A stretch of DNA of 64,000 bases from Palsa-504 sp963756575. GTDB lineage: Bacteria > Actinomycetota > Actinomycetes > Streptosporangiales > Streptosporangiaceae. Under the pieces are notes generated by a model. It was not told the DNA's origin, did no database searches, and saw nothing but the letters and a program-made list of their open reading frames with translations. Made by a program: the position numbers and the translations under genes. Shown piece after piece: positions 50,339 to 58,956 of the stretch (within the stretch, counting starts at the first letter, position 1; each line of letters starts with the position of its first letter). Location: the NCBI GenBank assembly GCA_963756575.1, contig CAVWOM010000007.1:248001-312000 (forward strand). The letters are read 5' to 3'.

Positions 50339-51376
50339 TTACCGGTTCTTGCGCACCGCGCCGCGGAGCGCGGCGAACGCCGCCAGCCGCGCCGCCACGG
50401 TGATCACCACTGCGACCGGCAGGATCTGGGCCAGGTCGGTCGCAGGAGTAAACGCGACCAGGCCGAACGCCACCCCCACGCCGCCCGCCGCCAAGGCCAG
50501 CGCCGCCGCGACCCGCGGGGCGCGCAGCGTCCGGCGCACCATCAGCCGCGCCTCGCGCGGCAGCCGCAGCACCATCCAGCCGAACCAGGCCACGGTCGCC
50601 ACCGCGGCGGCGCCGAGCGCGATCACGAACGGCAGCCGGTCCACGTGGGTGACCGCGGGAATCCAGATCAGGATGAGCGCGATCAGGGTGAACACGTAGA
50701 TCGTGCGGGACACCGTGCGCAGCAGCACCACGTCGATGTTCCGGCTGTAGATGCGCTCGTCGGGCGTGGCCCGCGCCGCGCTGATGAAGTGCCTGATCGC
50801 GCCCGCCGTGTCGTGCCGCCGCAGCCGGATCCGGCCGAGCTCGTTCATCGCGCCGCTGTGCGCAGGCTCGAGTGCCAGCGCGCGTTCCTGGTGCTCCCGG
50901 GCGGCGCCCAGGTCACCACGCGCCAGGCTCACCTTGCCGGAGAGGAAATGCACGTCGGGCTCGTTCGGGGCCAGGGCCCGGGCCCGGGTCGCGGCGTCGG
51001 CGGCGATGTCGAGCCGGTGGGCGGCCAGCGCCGCCTGCGCCACGCACACGTGAGCCTGCCAGTAGCCCGGCGCCAGCCGGGCGGCCTCGTACGCGGCCCG
51101 CAGCGCGTCCGCGTGCCGGCCCAGGTGGACCAGGGCGTTGCTGGCCAGGCGGTGCGGCCACTCGTCGGCCGGGTCCAGGGCCATCGCCCGGTTGGCCGCG
51201 GTGACCGCCTCGGTGTAGCGTTCCGCGCCCAGGTGCGCCCGCGCCATCAGGCACCAGGCCCGGCTGCTCTCCGGCTCGGCCGCGACCACGCGGGCCAGCA
51301 GCTCGGAGGCCTGGTCGAACCGCCTGACATCGAGCATGGCCGATGCCCGCGCCAGCTCCTGCCGCAGCTCGATCAC
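50339..51376 (-). CDS. TPR-repeat membrane protein
   Basis: A 345-residue protein with about five tetratricopeptide repeats in residues 1-205 (RFDQASELLARVVAAEPESSRAW, YTEAVTAANRAMALDPADEW, GAAREHQERALALEPAHSGA), followed by about four transmembrane helices (IYVFTLIALILIWIPA onward) and a basic C-terminus. The TPR part faces the cytoplasm. It lies just downstream of the TPR-AAA ATPase gene on the same strand and may anchor that ATPase. GTG start at 51376. Confidence 0.83.
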   Translation of the reverse strand: MIELRQELARASAMLDVRRFDQASELLARVVAAEPESSRAWCLMARAHLGAERYTEAVTAANRAMALDPADEWPHRLASNALVHLGRHADALRAAYEAARLAPGYWQAHVCVAQAALAAHRLDIAADAATRARALAPNEPDVHFLSGKVSLARGDLGAAREHQERALALEPAHSGAMNELGRIRLRRHDTAGAIRHFISAARATPDERIYSRNIDVVLLRTVSRTIYVFTLIALILIWIPAVTHVDRLPFVIALGAAAVATVAWFGWMVLRLPREARLMVRRTLRAPRVAAALALAAGGVGVAFGLVAFTPATDLAQILPVAVVITVAARLAAFAALRGAVRKNR

Positions 51377-51398
51377 AGCGTCTCGATCACAGCGTCTC
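51371..51398 (+). repeat. 14-bp tandem repeat at the TPR gene start
   Basis: GATCACAGCGTCTC is present twice (51371-51384 and 51385-51398), followed by a third partial copy GATCACCG. It lies across the start codon (51374-51376) and its upstream ribosome-site region, so copy number could affect translation of the TPR gene. Confidence 0.75.
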
Positions 51399-51415
51399 GA
51401 TCACCGGGCGCGGGC

Positions 51416-52741
51416 TCAGATGAGCCGGCGCTTGCGCAGGTAGGCGGCTAGATCGTCGTAGCTGCCGTTCTCGTTGGCGAACAGGGCCACGTTGCGGGCC
51501 GTGTCGAACCACGCGCCGAGCGAGGGCTTGACCTCGCCGATAGCCGCCTCCAGGTCCGGCGAGCCGATCATCCGCGGCTCGCCGAGGCGGACCGAGTCCA
51601 GCAGCGCCCGCTCGGCCGCCGTCTCGCAGATGTGCGCGATGTCGGCGCCGGAGTACCCGTCGGTCGACCTGGACAGCTTGGCCAGGTCGATGCCGGCGAC
51701 CGGCCGGTCCTTGAGGTGGTAGCGGAACACTCCCTCCCGGGCGGCCGCGTCGGGCGGCAGCACGAGCAGGGTCCGGTCGAACCGCCCCGGCCGGCGCAGC
51801 GCGCTGTCCACGTCCCAGGGATGGTTGGTCGCGGCCAGCAGGAACACGCCCTCGTTGTTGCCCGAGATGTCGTCGAGCTCGAGCAGCAGCTGGTTGACCG
51901 CGCTGCGCATCGGGGTGTTCCGCAGCTGGGACCGCTTCTGCCCGATCGCGTCCACCTCGTCCAGGAACAGCACGCACGGCGCGTTCCTGCGGGCGACCTC
52001 GAACAGCTCGTGGATGTTCCGCTCGCTCTGCCCGACGAACATGTCGATGATGTCAGCGAACGACACCGCGATGAACCGGGCGCCGAGCTCCCCGGCCACG
52101 GCCCGGGCGATGAACGTCTTGCCGCAGCCCGGCGGCCCGTACAGCAGCAACCCGCCGCGCAGGGACTTGCCGTAGAGCTTGCGCAGCTCCGGGTTGCGCA
52201 TCGGGGCCAGGAAGGCCGCCTCGAGGCGCTGCTTCACCTCGGTCATCCCGGCTACGTCGGCCAGCGTGAGGCCGGTGTGCTCGGCGTCGTAGGCGTCCGC
52301 CTCCTCGATGCCCGCCGAGGTCGAGTCCGCCGCTTCGCCCTCGCCGACGAACATCGCGGGCAGCACGTCGCGCAGCTCGTTCTCCGCCTGTGACCAGTCG
52401 TAGCGCTGGCCGGCGTCCGCCGTCCCCGGGGCGTGCGGGGGAGGGGATGCGGGTGGCCCGCCTCGTTCGGGAGAATCGGGCTCGGGTACGGCCGCGGGCT
52501 GGCCCGGCGCCTCAGCCGGCCCGGAGTCCCCGGAGGCCACGGGATCCGGCTCCCGGAGCAGGCCCAGAGCCTGGGCGTTGCCCGGATCGCGCTGCAGGAC
52601 GGCGCCGAGCTGCCTGATGGCCTCGTCCCGCTGGCCTGCCTGCAAGAGCATGGTCGCCAGGTGCAGGCGGAGCGGCACGTCGTCGGGCATCGCCCCGACC
52701 GCCTTGCGCAGGCTGTCCAGCACGGTGGGTTCGGGTTCCAT
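51416..52741 (-). CDS. AAA+ ATPase with N-terminal TPR segment (FtsH/CDC48-like AAA module)
   Basis: A 441-residue protein. Residues 1-65 look like TPR helices (PLRLHLATMLLQAGQRDEAIRQLGAVL), then a Pro-rich linker, and a classic AAA module: Walker A YGPPGCGKTF, pore loop FVGQSERN, Walker B VLFLDEVDAIG, sensor 1 LLAATNHPWDVD, arginine fingers RRPGRFDR. There is no protease domain, so it should be an unfoldase or assembly factor. The neighbouring TPR membrane protein is a likely partner. Confidence 0.88.
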   Translation of the reverse strand: MEPEPTVLDSLRKAVGAMPDDVPLRLHLATMLLQAGQRDEAIRQLGAVLQRDPGNAQALGLLREPDPVASGDSGPAEAPGQPAAVPEPDSPERGGPPASPPPHAPGTADAGQRYDWSQAENELRDVLPAMFVGEGEAADSTSAGIEEADAYDAEHTGLTLADVAGMTEVKQRLEAAFLAPMRNPELRKLYGKSLRGGLLLYGPPGCGKTFIARAVAGELGARFIAVSFADIIDMFVGQSERNIHELFEVARRNAPCVLFLDEVDAIGQKRSQLRNTPMRSAVNQLLLELDDISGNNEGVFLLAATNHPWDVDSALRRPGRFDRTLLVLPPDAAAREGVFRYHLKDRPVAGIDLAKLSRSTDGYSGADIAHICETAAERALLDSVRLGEPRMIGSPDLEAAIGEVKPSLGAWFDTARNVALFANENGSYDDLAAYLRKRRLI

Positions 52742-52817
52742 TCATCCGTCCGGTCCGTTGGTGGTCATTCGCGCCAGTGCGCTCGCTCCCCCTCAAGGGT
52801 AGTGCGCCTGCCTGCCC

Positions 52818-53417
52818 TCAGTCCCACAGCTCAGTGACCTCGACCTCCAGATCGGCCAGCAGCCGACGCAGCAGCGGCAGTGAGATGCCCAGCACGTTGC
52901 CGTGGTCGCCGTCGATCCCGTCCACGAACCAGCCGCCCCGGCCGTCCAGGGTGAACGCCCCGGCCACCGCGAGCGGCTCGCCCGAGGCCACGTAGGCGGC
53001 GATTTCCCGCTCCGACGGCTTGCCGAAGCGCACCGTGGTCGCGGCCACGGCCGCGGCCCGCCGCCCGGTGGACGTATCGATCACGCAGTGCCCGGTCACC
53101 AGCGTCCCGCTCCGGCCCGCCATCTCCTGCCAGCGGTCCGCCGCCTCGGCCGCCGAGGCGGGCTTGCCCAGCGGCCGCCCGTCCAGGTCGAGCAGCGAGT
53201 CGCAGCCAATCACCAGCGCGCCCGCCAGTCGGCCCGGCAGGGCCGCCGCGACCGCGGTCGCCTTGGCCTGGGCGAGCTGCCCGGCGAGTTCGGCGGGCGT
53301 GGTGGCGGCGAACGCGGTCTCGTCGACGCCGCTCACCAGGATTTCGGGTCGCAGCCCGGCGCTCCGCAGTACCGCCAGCCTGGCCGGCGACGCCGAAGCG
53401 AGAACGATAGCGGTCAC
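52818..53417 (-). CDS. maf: Maf/Ham1-type nucleotide pyrophosphatase
   Basis: A 199-residue Maf family protein that hydrolyses modified or non-canonical nucleoside triphosphates and is linked to septation control. Motifs: LASASPARLAVLRSAGL (phosphate-binding loop), VIGCDSLLDLDGRPLGKP (catalytic Asp and metal site), and GAFTLDGRGGWFVDGIDGD. The GTG at 53417 fits the family N-terminus although the preceding GGGAGG is very close. In actinobacteria maf is often near biotin/acyl-CoA carboxylase genes, which are not seen here. Confidence 0.9.
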   Translation of the reverse strand: MTAIVLASASPARLAVLRSAGLRPEILVSGVDETAFAATTPAELAGQLAQAKATAVAAALPGRLAGALVIGCDSLLDLDGRPLGKPASAAEAADRWQEMAGRSGTLVTGHCVIDTSTGRRAAAVAATTVRFGKPSEREIAAYVASGEPLAVAGAFTLDGRGGWFVDGIDGDHGNVLGISLPLLRRLLADLEVEVTELWD

Positions 53418-53462
53418 GCCTCCCGACCTTACTGGCCCCCGGCCGCGCCTAGGATCGGGCGC

Positions 53463-54452
53463 ATGGAGACGACGACGCTGGGGCGGGGCGGGCCGGTGGT
53501 GTCCCGGGCCGGACTGGGCCTGATGGGAATGTCGGGCATCTACGGCGAGGCGGATGACCAGGAGAGCCTGGCCACGATCCGCGCGGCCGTGGACGCCGGG
53601 ATCACGCTGCTCGACACCGGAGACTTCTACGGCATGGGCCACAACGAGCTGCTGCTGCGCGACGCGCTGCGCCGCGGGATTCCCCGGGACAGCGTGTTCA
53701 TCCAGGTGAAGTTCGGCGGCCAGCGGGACCCGTCCGGCGCGTTCATCGGGCACGACGCCAGCCCCGCCGCGGTGAAGAACTCGCTGGCCTACACGCTGAC
53801 CCGGCTCGGCACCGACTACATCGACCTGTACCAGCCCGCCCGGCTCGACCCGCACGTGCCCATCGAGGAAACCGTGGGCGCCATCGCCGAGATGGTCAAG
53901 GCCGGGTACGTCCGTCACATCGGGCTGTCCGAGATGGGCGCGGACACCATCCGCCGGGCGCACGCCGTCCACCGGATCGCCGCGCTGCAGATCGAGTACT
54001 CGCTGATGAGCCGGGGCATCGAGGCGGAGATCCTGCCGGCCCTGCGCGAGCTCGGCATCGCCGTGACCGCCTACGGCATCTTGTCCCGCGGGCTGCTGAG
54101 CAGCGGCACCGCCCGGCTGACGGCCGCGGACCCGCGCCGGCGCTTCCCCCGGTTCCAGGACCAGAACCACGCCCAGAACCTGGAGCTGCTCGCCGCGCTC
54201 GAGGCCATCGCGGCGGAGCACGAGGCCAGCGCGGCCCAGCTGGCCATCGCCTGGGTGGCCTCGCGCGGCGCCGACATCATCCCGCTGATCGGCACCAAGC
54301 GCCAGGACCGGCTGGCCGAGGCGCTGCACGCGCTGGACCTGACGCTCAGCGACGACGACCTCGCGGCGATCGGGGCGGCGGTGCCGGCCGAGGCGACGGC
54401 GGGCGACCGCTACGAGGCGGCCCAGATGGCCGGCCTGGACAGCGAGCGCTGA
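53463..54452 (+). CDS. Aldo/keto reductase
   Basis: A 329-residue (alpha/beta)8 NADPH-dependent oxidoreductase: MGMSGIYG, the catalytic Asp-Tyr-Lys set in LLDTGDFYGMGHNE and FIQVKFGG, and the cofactor region HIGLSEMGADTIRRAH and IPLIGTKR. At the usual fourth catalytic position (YxHRxDP) this protein reads YQPARLDP, so the His is Ala. This PARLDP variant recurs in an actinobacterial subgroup and may change substrate preference. ATG 53463 chosen because the upstream open frame overlaps maf on the other strand. Confidence 0.88.
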   Translation: METTTLGRGGPVVSRAGLGLMGMSGIYGEADDQESLATIRAAVDAGITLLDTGDFYGMGHNELLLRDALRRGIPRDSVFIQVKFGGQRDPSGAFIGHDASPAAVKNSLAYTLTRLGTDYIDLYQPARLDPHVPIEETVGAIAEMVKAGYVRHIGLSEMGADTIRRAHAVHRIAALQIEYSLMSRGIEAEILPALRELGIAVTAYGILSRGLLSSGTARLTAADPRRRFPRFQDQNHAQNLELLAALEAIAAEHEASAAQLAIAWVASRGADIIPLIGTKRQDRLAEALHALDLTLSDDDLAAIGAAVPAEATAGDRYEAAQMAGLDSER

Positions 54453-54573
54453 CCGGGGTCCACCCGGAGGTGGACCGGTGCGGCACGGGGATCAACCCTG
54501 ACGCCGATGCCGGCCGGGCGGTGGTGCATAGGCTGGGCAGGGTCATGCGCGCTCACTTGCGAGGCGGTTAGCT

Positions 54574-56577
54574 GTGCACCGTGCGGTCCTGGCCATAACG
54601 CGGGCCGGCGGCGCGCTGCGGCTGCGCGGGCTGACCCGGCGGCGCCTGGCGGTCGCAGCCGGCGCGGCCGTGCTGCTCGTGGCCGGGCTCAGCGTCATCC
54701 TGGCCGCGCCCGGGCATTCGCAGGCGGTACAGGAAGGCGCGATCGCCGCCCTCCTCGTGGCGGCCGCGGGCACGGTGATGGTCCTGGTCAGGACATCGCG
54801 GGCCGGGGGACCCGATCTGGCCGCGCTGGTGATGACCGGGCTGGCCGGGTCCGCGCTGGCCTTCCTGCTGCCGCAGACGCAGGCCTACCTGATCGGCTAC
54901 CTGGCCCTGGCTGCCCTGGGCATCCGCGCCTCGCTGCGGCCCTGGACCGCGATCCTCGGCGCCGTGGCCGTCTTCGCCGCCATGAACACGGCCTACCTGC
55001 TGGTGGCCGACGGGAGCGTGACCGGGCTGGTCACCCAGGACATCGGCCTGGTGTTCATCTTCGCCTTCGTGCGCGCCACCCGGCTGGCCGAGGAGCGGGC
55101 CCGGACCGCCCAGCGGCAGGCCGAGGTCCTGCTGGCCGAGCTGAAGACCACCCAGCGAGCTCGCGCCGAGGCGGCGGCGCTGGCCGAGCGCACCCGGCTC
55201 GCCCGGGAGATCCACGACGTGCTCGCCCACGCCCTGTCGGGCCTGATCCTGGCGCTGGACACGATGGAGCTGCTCGGCCGGCAGCCCGCCCCCGGTCCGG
55301 CCACCATGGACCGGATGCTCGAGCAGGTCGGCCGCGCCCAGCGGATCGCCCGGAACGGCCTGGACGACACCAGGCGGGCCATCGCCGCGCTGCGGGGCGA
55401 CGCGCTGCCCGGGCCGGCCCTGCTGGACCGGCTGATCCAGGACACCGCCGCGGCCGCCGGGATCAGCGGCGAGCTGACCGTCCGCGGCCCCGAACGGCCG
55501 CTGGCCCCCGAAATCGGGCTCACCTTGTACCGCACCGCGCAGGAAGCGCTGACCAACACCGCGCGGCACGCCGGGCGCGGTGCCCGCGCCGAGGTCCGGC
55601 TCGGCTACGGCGACGACGGGGTCGACCTCGTCGTCGAGGACCGGCGCCCCGCGGGCGTCCCGCCCCGGGCCGCCGTCCTGTCCGGAGCCCTGTCCGGCGG
55701 CTTCGGCCTGACCGGCATGCGCGAGCGGGCCGAGCTGCTGGGCGGCAGCCTGACCGCCGGACCGACGCAGGACGGGTTCGCCGTCCGCCTCCAGCTGCCG
55801 GCCGGCGCCCGCCGGGCGGCTGCCCGCCGGGCCCGCGCACTCCCGGCCCGCCCCGGTGCCGGCCCGGCCGGATCGAGCATCGTGACCGCCGGGCCGGACG
55901 TACCGGTCCGGGTGCTGGTGGTCGATGACCAGACGGTGGTCAGGGAAGGGCTGGTGTCGCTGCTCAGCCTGCTGCCCGGTATCGAGGTCGTGGGCGCGGC
56001 GGTGGACGGGGACGACGCCATCCGCCAGACCTGGGCCACGGACCCCGACGTGGTGCTGATGGACCTGAACATGCCCCGCTGCAACGGCGTGGAGGCCACC
56101 GAGCGGCTGCGGGCCGAGCGCCCGCAGACCCGGGTGGTCGTGCTGACCACGTACTCCGACGACGCGTGGGTGTTCTCCGCGCTGCAGGCCGGCGCGCGCG
56201 GGTTCTTGACTAAGGACGCGGGTGCGGCCGAGATCCACCGGGCCATCACCACCGTCGCGGCCGGCCACGCCCAGCTCGATCCCTCGGTGCAGAGCAGGCT
56301 GCTGGACGCGCTGCGCGGCGGGCAGCACTTCGCGGTCGGCGGCGCGGCGGCCGAGCCGGAGCCGCCCCCGCTGCCCGACGGCCTGACCCCGCGCGAGGCC
56401 GAGGTGCTGACCCGGATCGCGGCCGGGCTGTCGAATCAGGAGATCGCGACGGTCCTGTTCGTCTCCGAGGCGACCGTCAAGACGCACATCAACCACATCT
56501 TCACCAAGACCGGCCTGCGCGACCGCGCCCAGCTGGTCGGCTACGCGTTCCGGCAGGGCCTGGCCACGCCGGAATGA
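54574..56577 (+). CDS. Histidine kinase and LuxR-type response regulator in one open frame
   Basis: A 667-residue protein. Residues 1-175: about six membrane helices. 195-410: HisKA_3 with His214 (LAREIHDVLAHALSG) and HATPase_c with N box QEALTNTARHA and G2 box GGFGLTGMRERAE; the G1 box is degenerate (VVEDRRPAG). 425-667: receiver with Asp497 (VVLMDLNMPRC) and a LuxR HTH (LTPREAEVLTRIAAGLSNQEIA, TVKTHINHIFTKTG). NarL-type kinases and regulators are normally separate genes; here no stop separates them. GTG 55882 could start a separate regulator, so fusion or internal initiation remain open. GTG start at 54574. Confidence 0.88.
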   Translation: MHRAVLAITRAGGALRLRGLTRRRLAVAAGAAVLLVAGLSVILAAPGHSQAVQEGAIAALLVAAAGTVMVLVRTSRAGGPDLAALVMTGLAGSALAFLLPQTQAYLIGYLALAALGIRASLRPWTAILGAVAVFAAMNTAYLLVADGSVTGLVTQDIGLVFIFAFVRATRLAEERARTAQRQAEVLLAELKTTQRARAEAAALAERTRLAREIHDVLAHALSGLILALDTMELLGRQPAPGPATMDRMLEQVGRAQRIARNGLDDTRRAIAALRGDALPGPALLDRLIQDTAAAAGISGELTVRGPERPLAPEIGLTLYRTAQEALTNTARHAGRGARAEVRLGYGDDGVDLVVEDRRPAGVPPRAAVLSGALSGGFGLTGMRERAELLGGSLTAGPTQDGFAVRLQLPAGARRAAARRARALPARPGAGPAGSSIVTAGPDVPVRVLVVDDQTVVREGLVSLLSLLPGIEVVGAAVDGDDAIRQTWATDPDVVLMDLNMPRCNGVEATERLRAERPQTRVVVLTTYSDDAWVFSALQAGARGFLTKDAGAAEIHRAITTVAAGHAQLDPSVQSRLLDALRGGQHFAVGGAAAEPEPPPLPDGLTPREAEVLTRIAAGLSNQEIATVLFVSEATVKTHINHIFTKTGLRDRAQLVGYAFRQGLATPE

Positions 56578-56670
56578 CGGCCGCTCCACCCGTGGCTTGA
56601 CCGGGACGGGGCGCCGGGTTCCACTCCCAGGCCGATGGCCCGGGGCGCCCGGCGGCCTAGCGTCACCATC

Positions 56671-57438
56671 ATGACGACCATGACGAGCACACGCTCGACC
56701 CCACAGCTAGGCAGCGGGGACGGTTCCCGGATCCCGCTGCACCGTAATCCGCTGCGGCTGGCCGCCTCGGCCAGTCCGTGGCGCAGCGCCGGGTACCTCG
56801 CCGGTCACCTGACCGGCGGCACGGTCCTCGGCGTGGCGGCCGCCCTGGTGGCCGGGGCGGCCGCGGTAGCCGCGGGCACGGTGGCGGGCATCGGGCTGCT
56901 GCGGCCCGCGGCCGGCCGCATCCGGGCTTACGCCGACGCGGAACGCAGACGGCTGCGGCTCATCTGGTCCGAGCCGGTCAGCGCGGCCTACGCTCCGGAT
57001 GACGGTCCGTACCGCGGCCCGGGCGCGCTGACCCGCGCCATCGCCCGCTGGCGCGACCCGGTGCTCTGGCGGGACCTCGGCTACCTGGTCGCGATGTGGC
57101 TGCCGCTGGCGCTGCTCGACGCGACCGTCCTGTCGGTCTGGGCGGCCCTGCTGGCGGGGATCGCGCTGCCGTTCTGGTACTGGCTGCCGCGGGGCACCGA
57201 GGCGGTCGGGTACATCCACGGCAGCGCTGTTCACGGCCTGCCCATCGGCTACTTCCCGCACGGGCCCGCCGGGCCGGGCGCGATCGGCCTCTACGTCGAC
57301 ACGATGCCCCGGGCGGTGCTCGCCGCCGCCATCTGCGGTGTGCTCTTCCTGCTGTTCAACTACGTGCTGGTGCGGGCGGCCCGGGCGCACGCGGGGGCGG
57401 CCCGGGCCCTGCTCGGCCCGCCCCGGCCGTGGTCCTAA
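56671..57438 (+). CDS. Membrane 'sensor' domain protein
   Basis: A 255-residue protein with about five helices, matching the Sensor domain that usually forms the N-terminal input part of actinobacterial histidine kinases (SPWRSAGYLAGHLTGGTVLGVAA, WRDLGYLVAMWLPLALLDATVL, then a late membrane pair). Here it is encoded alone, 93 bp after the kinase-regulator gene, suggesting that sensing and kinase functions are split across genes. ATG 56671 is preferred over 56635 by alignment to the first helix. Confidence 0.78.
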   Translation: MTTMTSTRSTPQLGSGDGSRIPLHRNPLRLAASASPWRSAGYLAGHLTGGTVLGVAAALVAGAAAVAAGTVAGIGLLRPAAGRIRAYADAERRRLRLIWSEPVSAAYAPDDGPYRGPGALTRAIARWRDPVLWRDLGYLVAMWLPLALLDATVLSVWAALLAGIALPFWYWLPRGTEAVGYIHGSAVHGLPIGYFPHGPAGPGAIGLYVDTMPRAVLAAAICGVLFLLFNYVLVRAARAHAGAARALLGPPRPWS

Positions 57439-57453
57439 CCCTCCGCCGTGCCC

Positions 57454-57482
57454 GCCGCGGCCAGGAAACTCCTGGCCGCGGC
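57454..57482 (+). terminator. Bidirectional hairpin between convergent genes
   Basis: A perfect 13-bp stem (57454-57466 and 57470-57482, arms GCCGCGGCCAGGA and TCCTGGCCGCGGC) with a 3-base loop lies exactly between the sensor gene and the convergent APC permease gene, so it can terminate both transcripts. Confidence 0.75.
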
Positions 57483-57485
57483 AGC

Positions 57486-58952
57486 TCAGGTGGTCTCCTC
57501 CAGCGCGTCCAGGTGCACCAGGCCGACGTCGGCGACCCGCTGGGGGTTGGTCCGGTACAGGTAGATCATGTAGATCACGCCGAGGACCATGAAGCCGGCC
57601 ACCCCGGGCCCCATGTAGGACAGCGGCGGGGCCAGCTCGCTGACGAAGGAGAACACCTTGATGCCCGCCGCGGTCAGCCAGGCCGGGACGAACGCGGCGA
57701 TGCCCAGCACCGGGATCACCAGGTGCGACAGCCAGTTGAAGCCCGAGCCGCGGCGGGCGAAGAAGCCGATGCAGGCGGCGTTCATCAAGATGTAGATGGC
57801 CACCAGCGTGATCACCAGGCCGGTGCCCACCATCGCGAAGGCCACGGTGGGGTCGTAGGCCAGGCCTAGCCCGAGCGTCACCGCGACGGTGATGACGAAG
57901 GCGACCAGGACGCTGTTGACCGGGGACCGGTGCCGCGGGCTGACGATCGCGAGGAACCGGGGGAACGCCCCGATCCGTCCCATCGCGTACGCGGTCCTGC
58001 TCGACACGTTCACCCCGGCGTTGGCGTTCGCGATGGTGGAGTTCACGATGGCCAGGAACACGAAGAACCAGAACAGCCCGTAGAGCGCGCGGGCCAGTCC
58101 CTCCCAGGACGCGTTGCCGGTCTCGGTCGCGAAGGCGGTGAAGCCCTTCGGGCCGTAGGCCACGTCGACCGCGTAGGTCGTGAACACGTACAGGGCGCCG
58201 ATCAGCAGCGTGGCCAGCAGCACCGCGCGCCTGATGGTGCGACGCGGGTCCCTGGCCTCCTCGGCCAGCGGCGCGGCGCCCTCGAAGCCGCCGAAGGCGA
58301 GCAGCGTGAACACCGAGCCGCCGATCACGCCGCTCAGCCCGGTGGGGGAGTCGTGCGTGGTGAAGACCTGCCCGGTGTTGTGGCCGCCCGCATGCACCAC
58401 GAAGAACACCGCCAGCACCAGGAATACCGCGATCTCGGAGATGCCGAGGATGGTGCCGAGCCGGGCCGAGGCCCGGACGCCGAAGTAGCCGGCCGCGAGC
58501 ACGATCACCGCGCCGGCCAGCGACCACGGCCACCACAGGCTGGCCGGGTACCCGTGGAACTCCGAGTTGATCGTGGCGGCCGTCGTGAACCCGAGCTGCA
58601 GCAGCACCAGCGGCGGGATCAGCCAGCCGACCAGGACGTAGCCCCAGGCGACGAGGAAGCCCGCGGACGGGTGCAGCCCGCGGGCCGCGTAGGTGGCCAG
58701 CGATCCCGCGGCGGGCAGCTCGCGGGCCAGCAGGCCGATGCACCACGCGCAGAGCAGGCACGCCACCAGGGCGAAGATGACCGAGAGCGGCAGCGCCCCG
58801 CCGGCTAGCCCGGCCCCGGCCGGGATGGACGCCGCGATGGCGGCGGCGGGAGCCATGTCGGTGATCGACTGGAACAGCACTTCCCGCAGGCCGATCGCGT
58901 CACGACGCAGGCCGGGCGAGGATCCGGAAACGGTTTTCTCTGGAGCCGCCAT
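57486..58952 (-). CDS. APC family amino acid permease
   Basis: A 488-residue permease with about 12-13 helices: the N-terminal GLREVLFQSITDMAPAAAIAASIPAGAGLAGGALP region of TM1 (with the unwound segment), AARGLHPSAGFLVAWGYVLVGW and LLAFGGFEGAAPLAEEARDPRRTIRRA of the APC/AmaP group. It imports amino acids or amines by cation coupling. It is upstream of nothing on its strand, downstream of the PAP2 gene by four bases. The substrate is unknown. Confidence 0.9.
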   Translation of the reverse strand: MAAPEKTVSGSSPGLRRDAIGLREVLFQSITDMAPAAAIAASIPAGAGLAGGALPLSVIFALVACLLCAWCIGLLARELPAAGSLATYAARGLHPSAGFLVAWGYVLVGWLIPPLVLLQLGFTTAATINSEFHGYPASLWWPWSLAGAVIVLAAGYFGVRASARLGTILGISEIAVFLVLAVFFVVHAGGHNTGQVFTTHDSPTGLSGVIGGSVFTLLAFGGFEGAAPLAEEARDPRRTIRRAVLLATLLIGALYVFTTYAVDVAYGPKGFTAFATETGNASWEGLARALYGLFWFFVFLAIVNSTIANANAGVNVSSRTAYAMGRIGAFPRFLAIVSPRHRSPVNSVLVAFVITVAVTLGLGLAYDPTVAFAMVGTGLVITLVAIYILMNAACIGFFARRGSGFNWLSHLVIPVLGIAAFVPAWLTAAGIKVFSFVSELAPPLSYMGPGVAGFMVLGVIYMIYLYRTNPQRVADVGLVHLDALEETT

Positions 58953-58956
58953 GGCG

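Noticed and set aside
51387..51977. Arg/Pro/Ala-rich minus-strand frame inside the AAA ATPase gene
   Set aside because: Out-of-frame shadow of the real ATPase sequence on the same strand.
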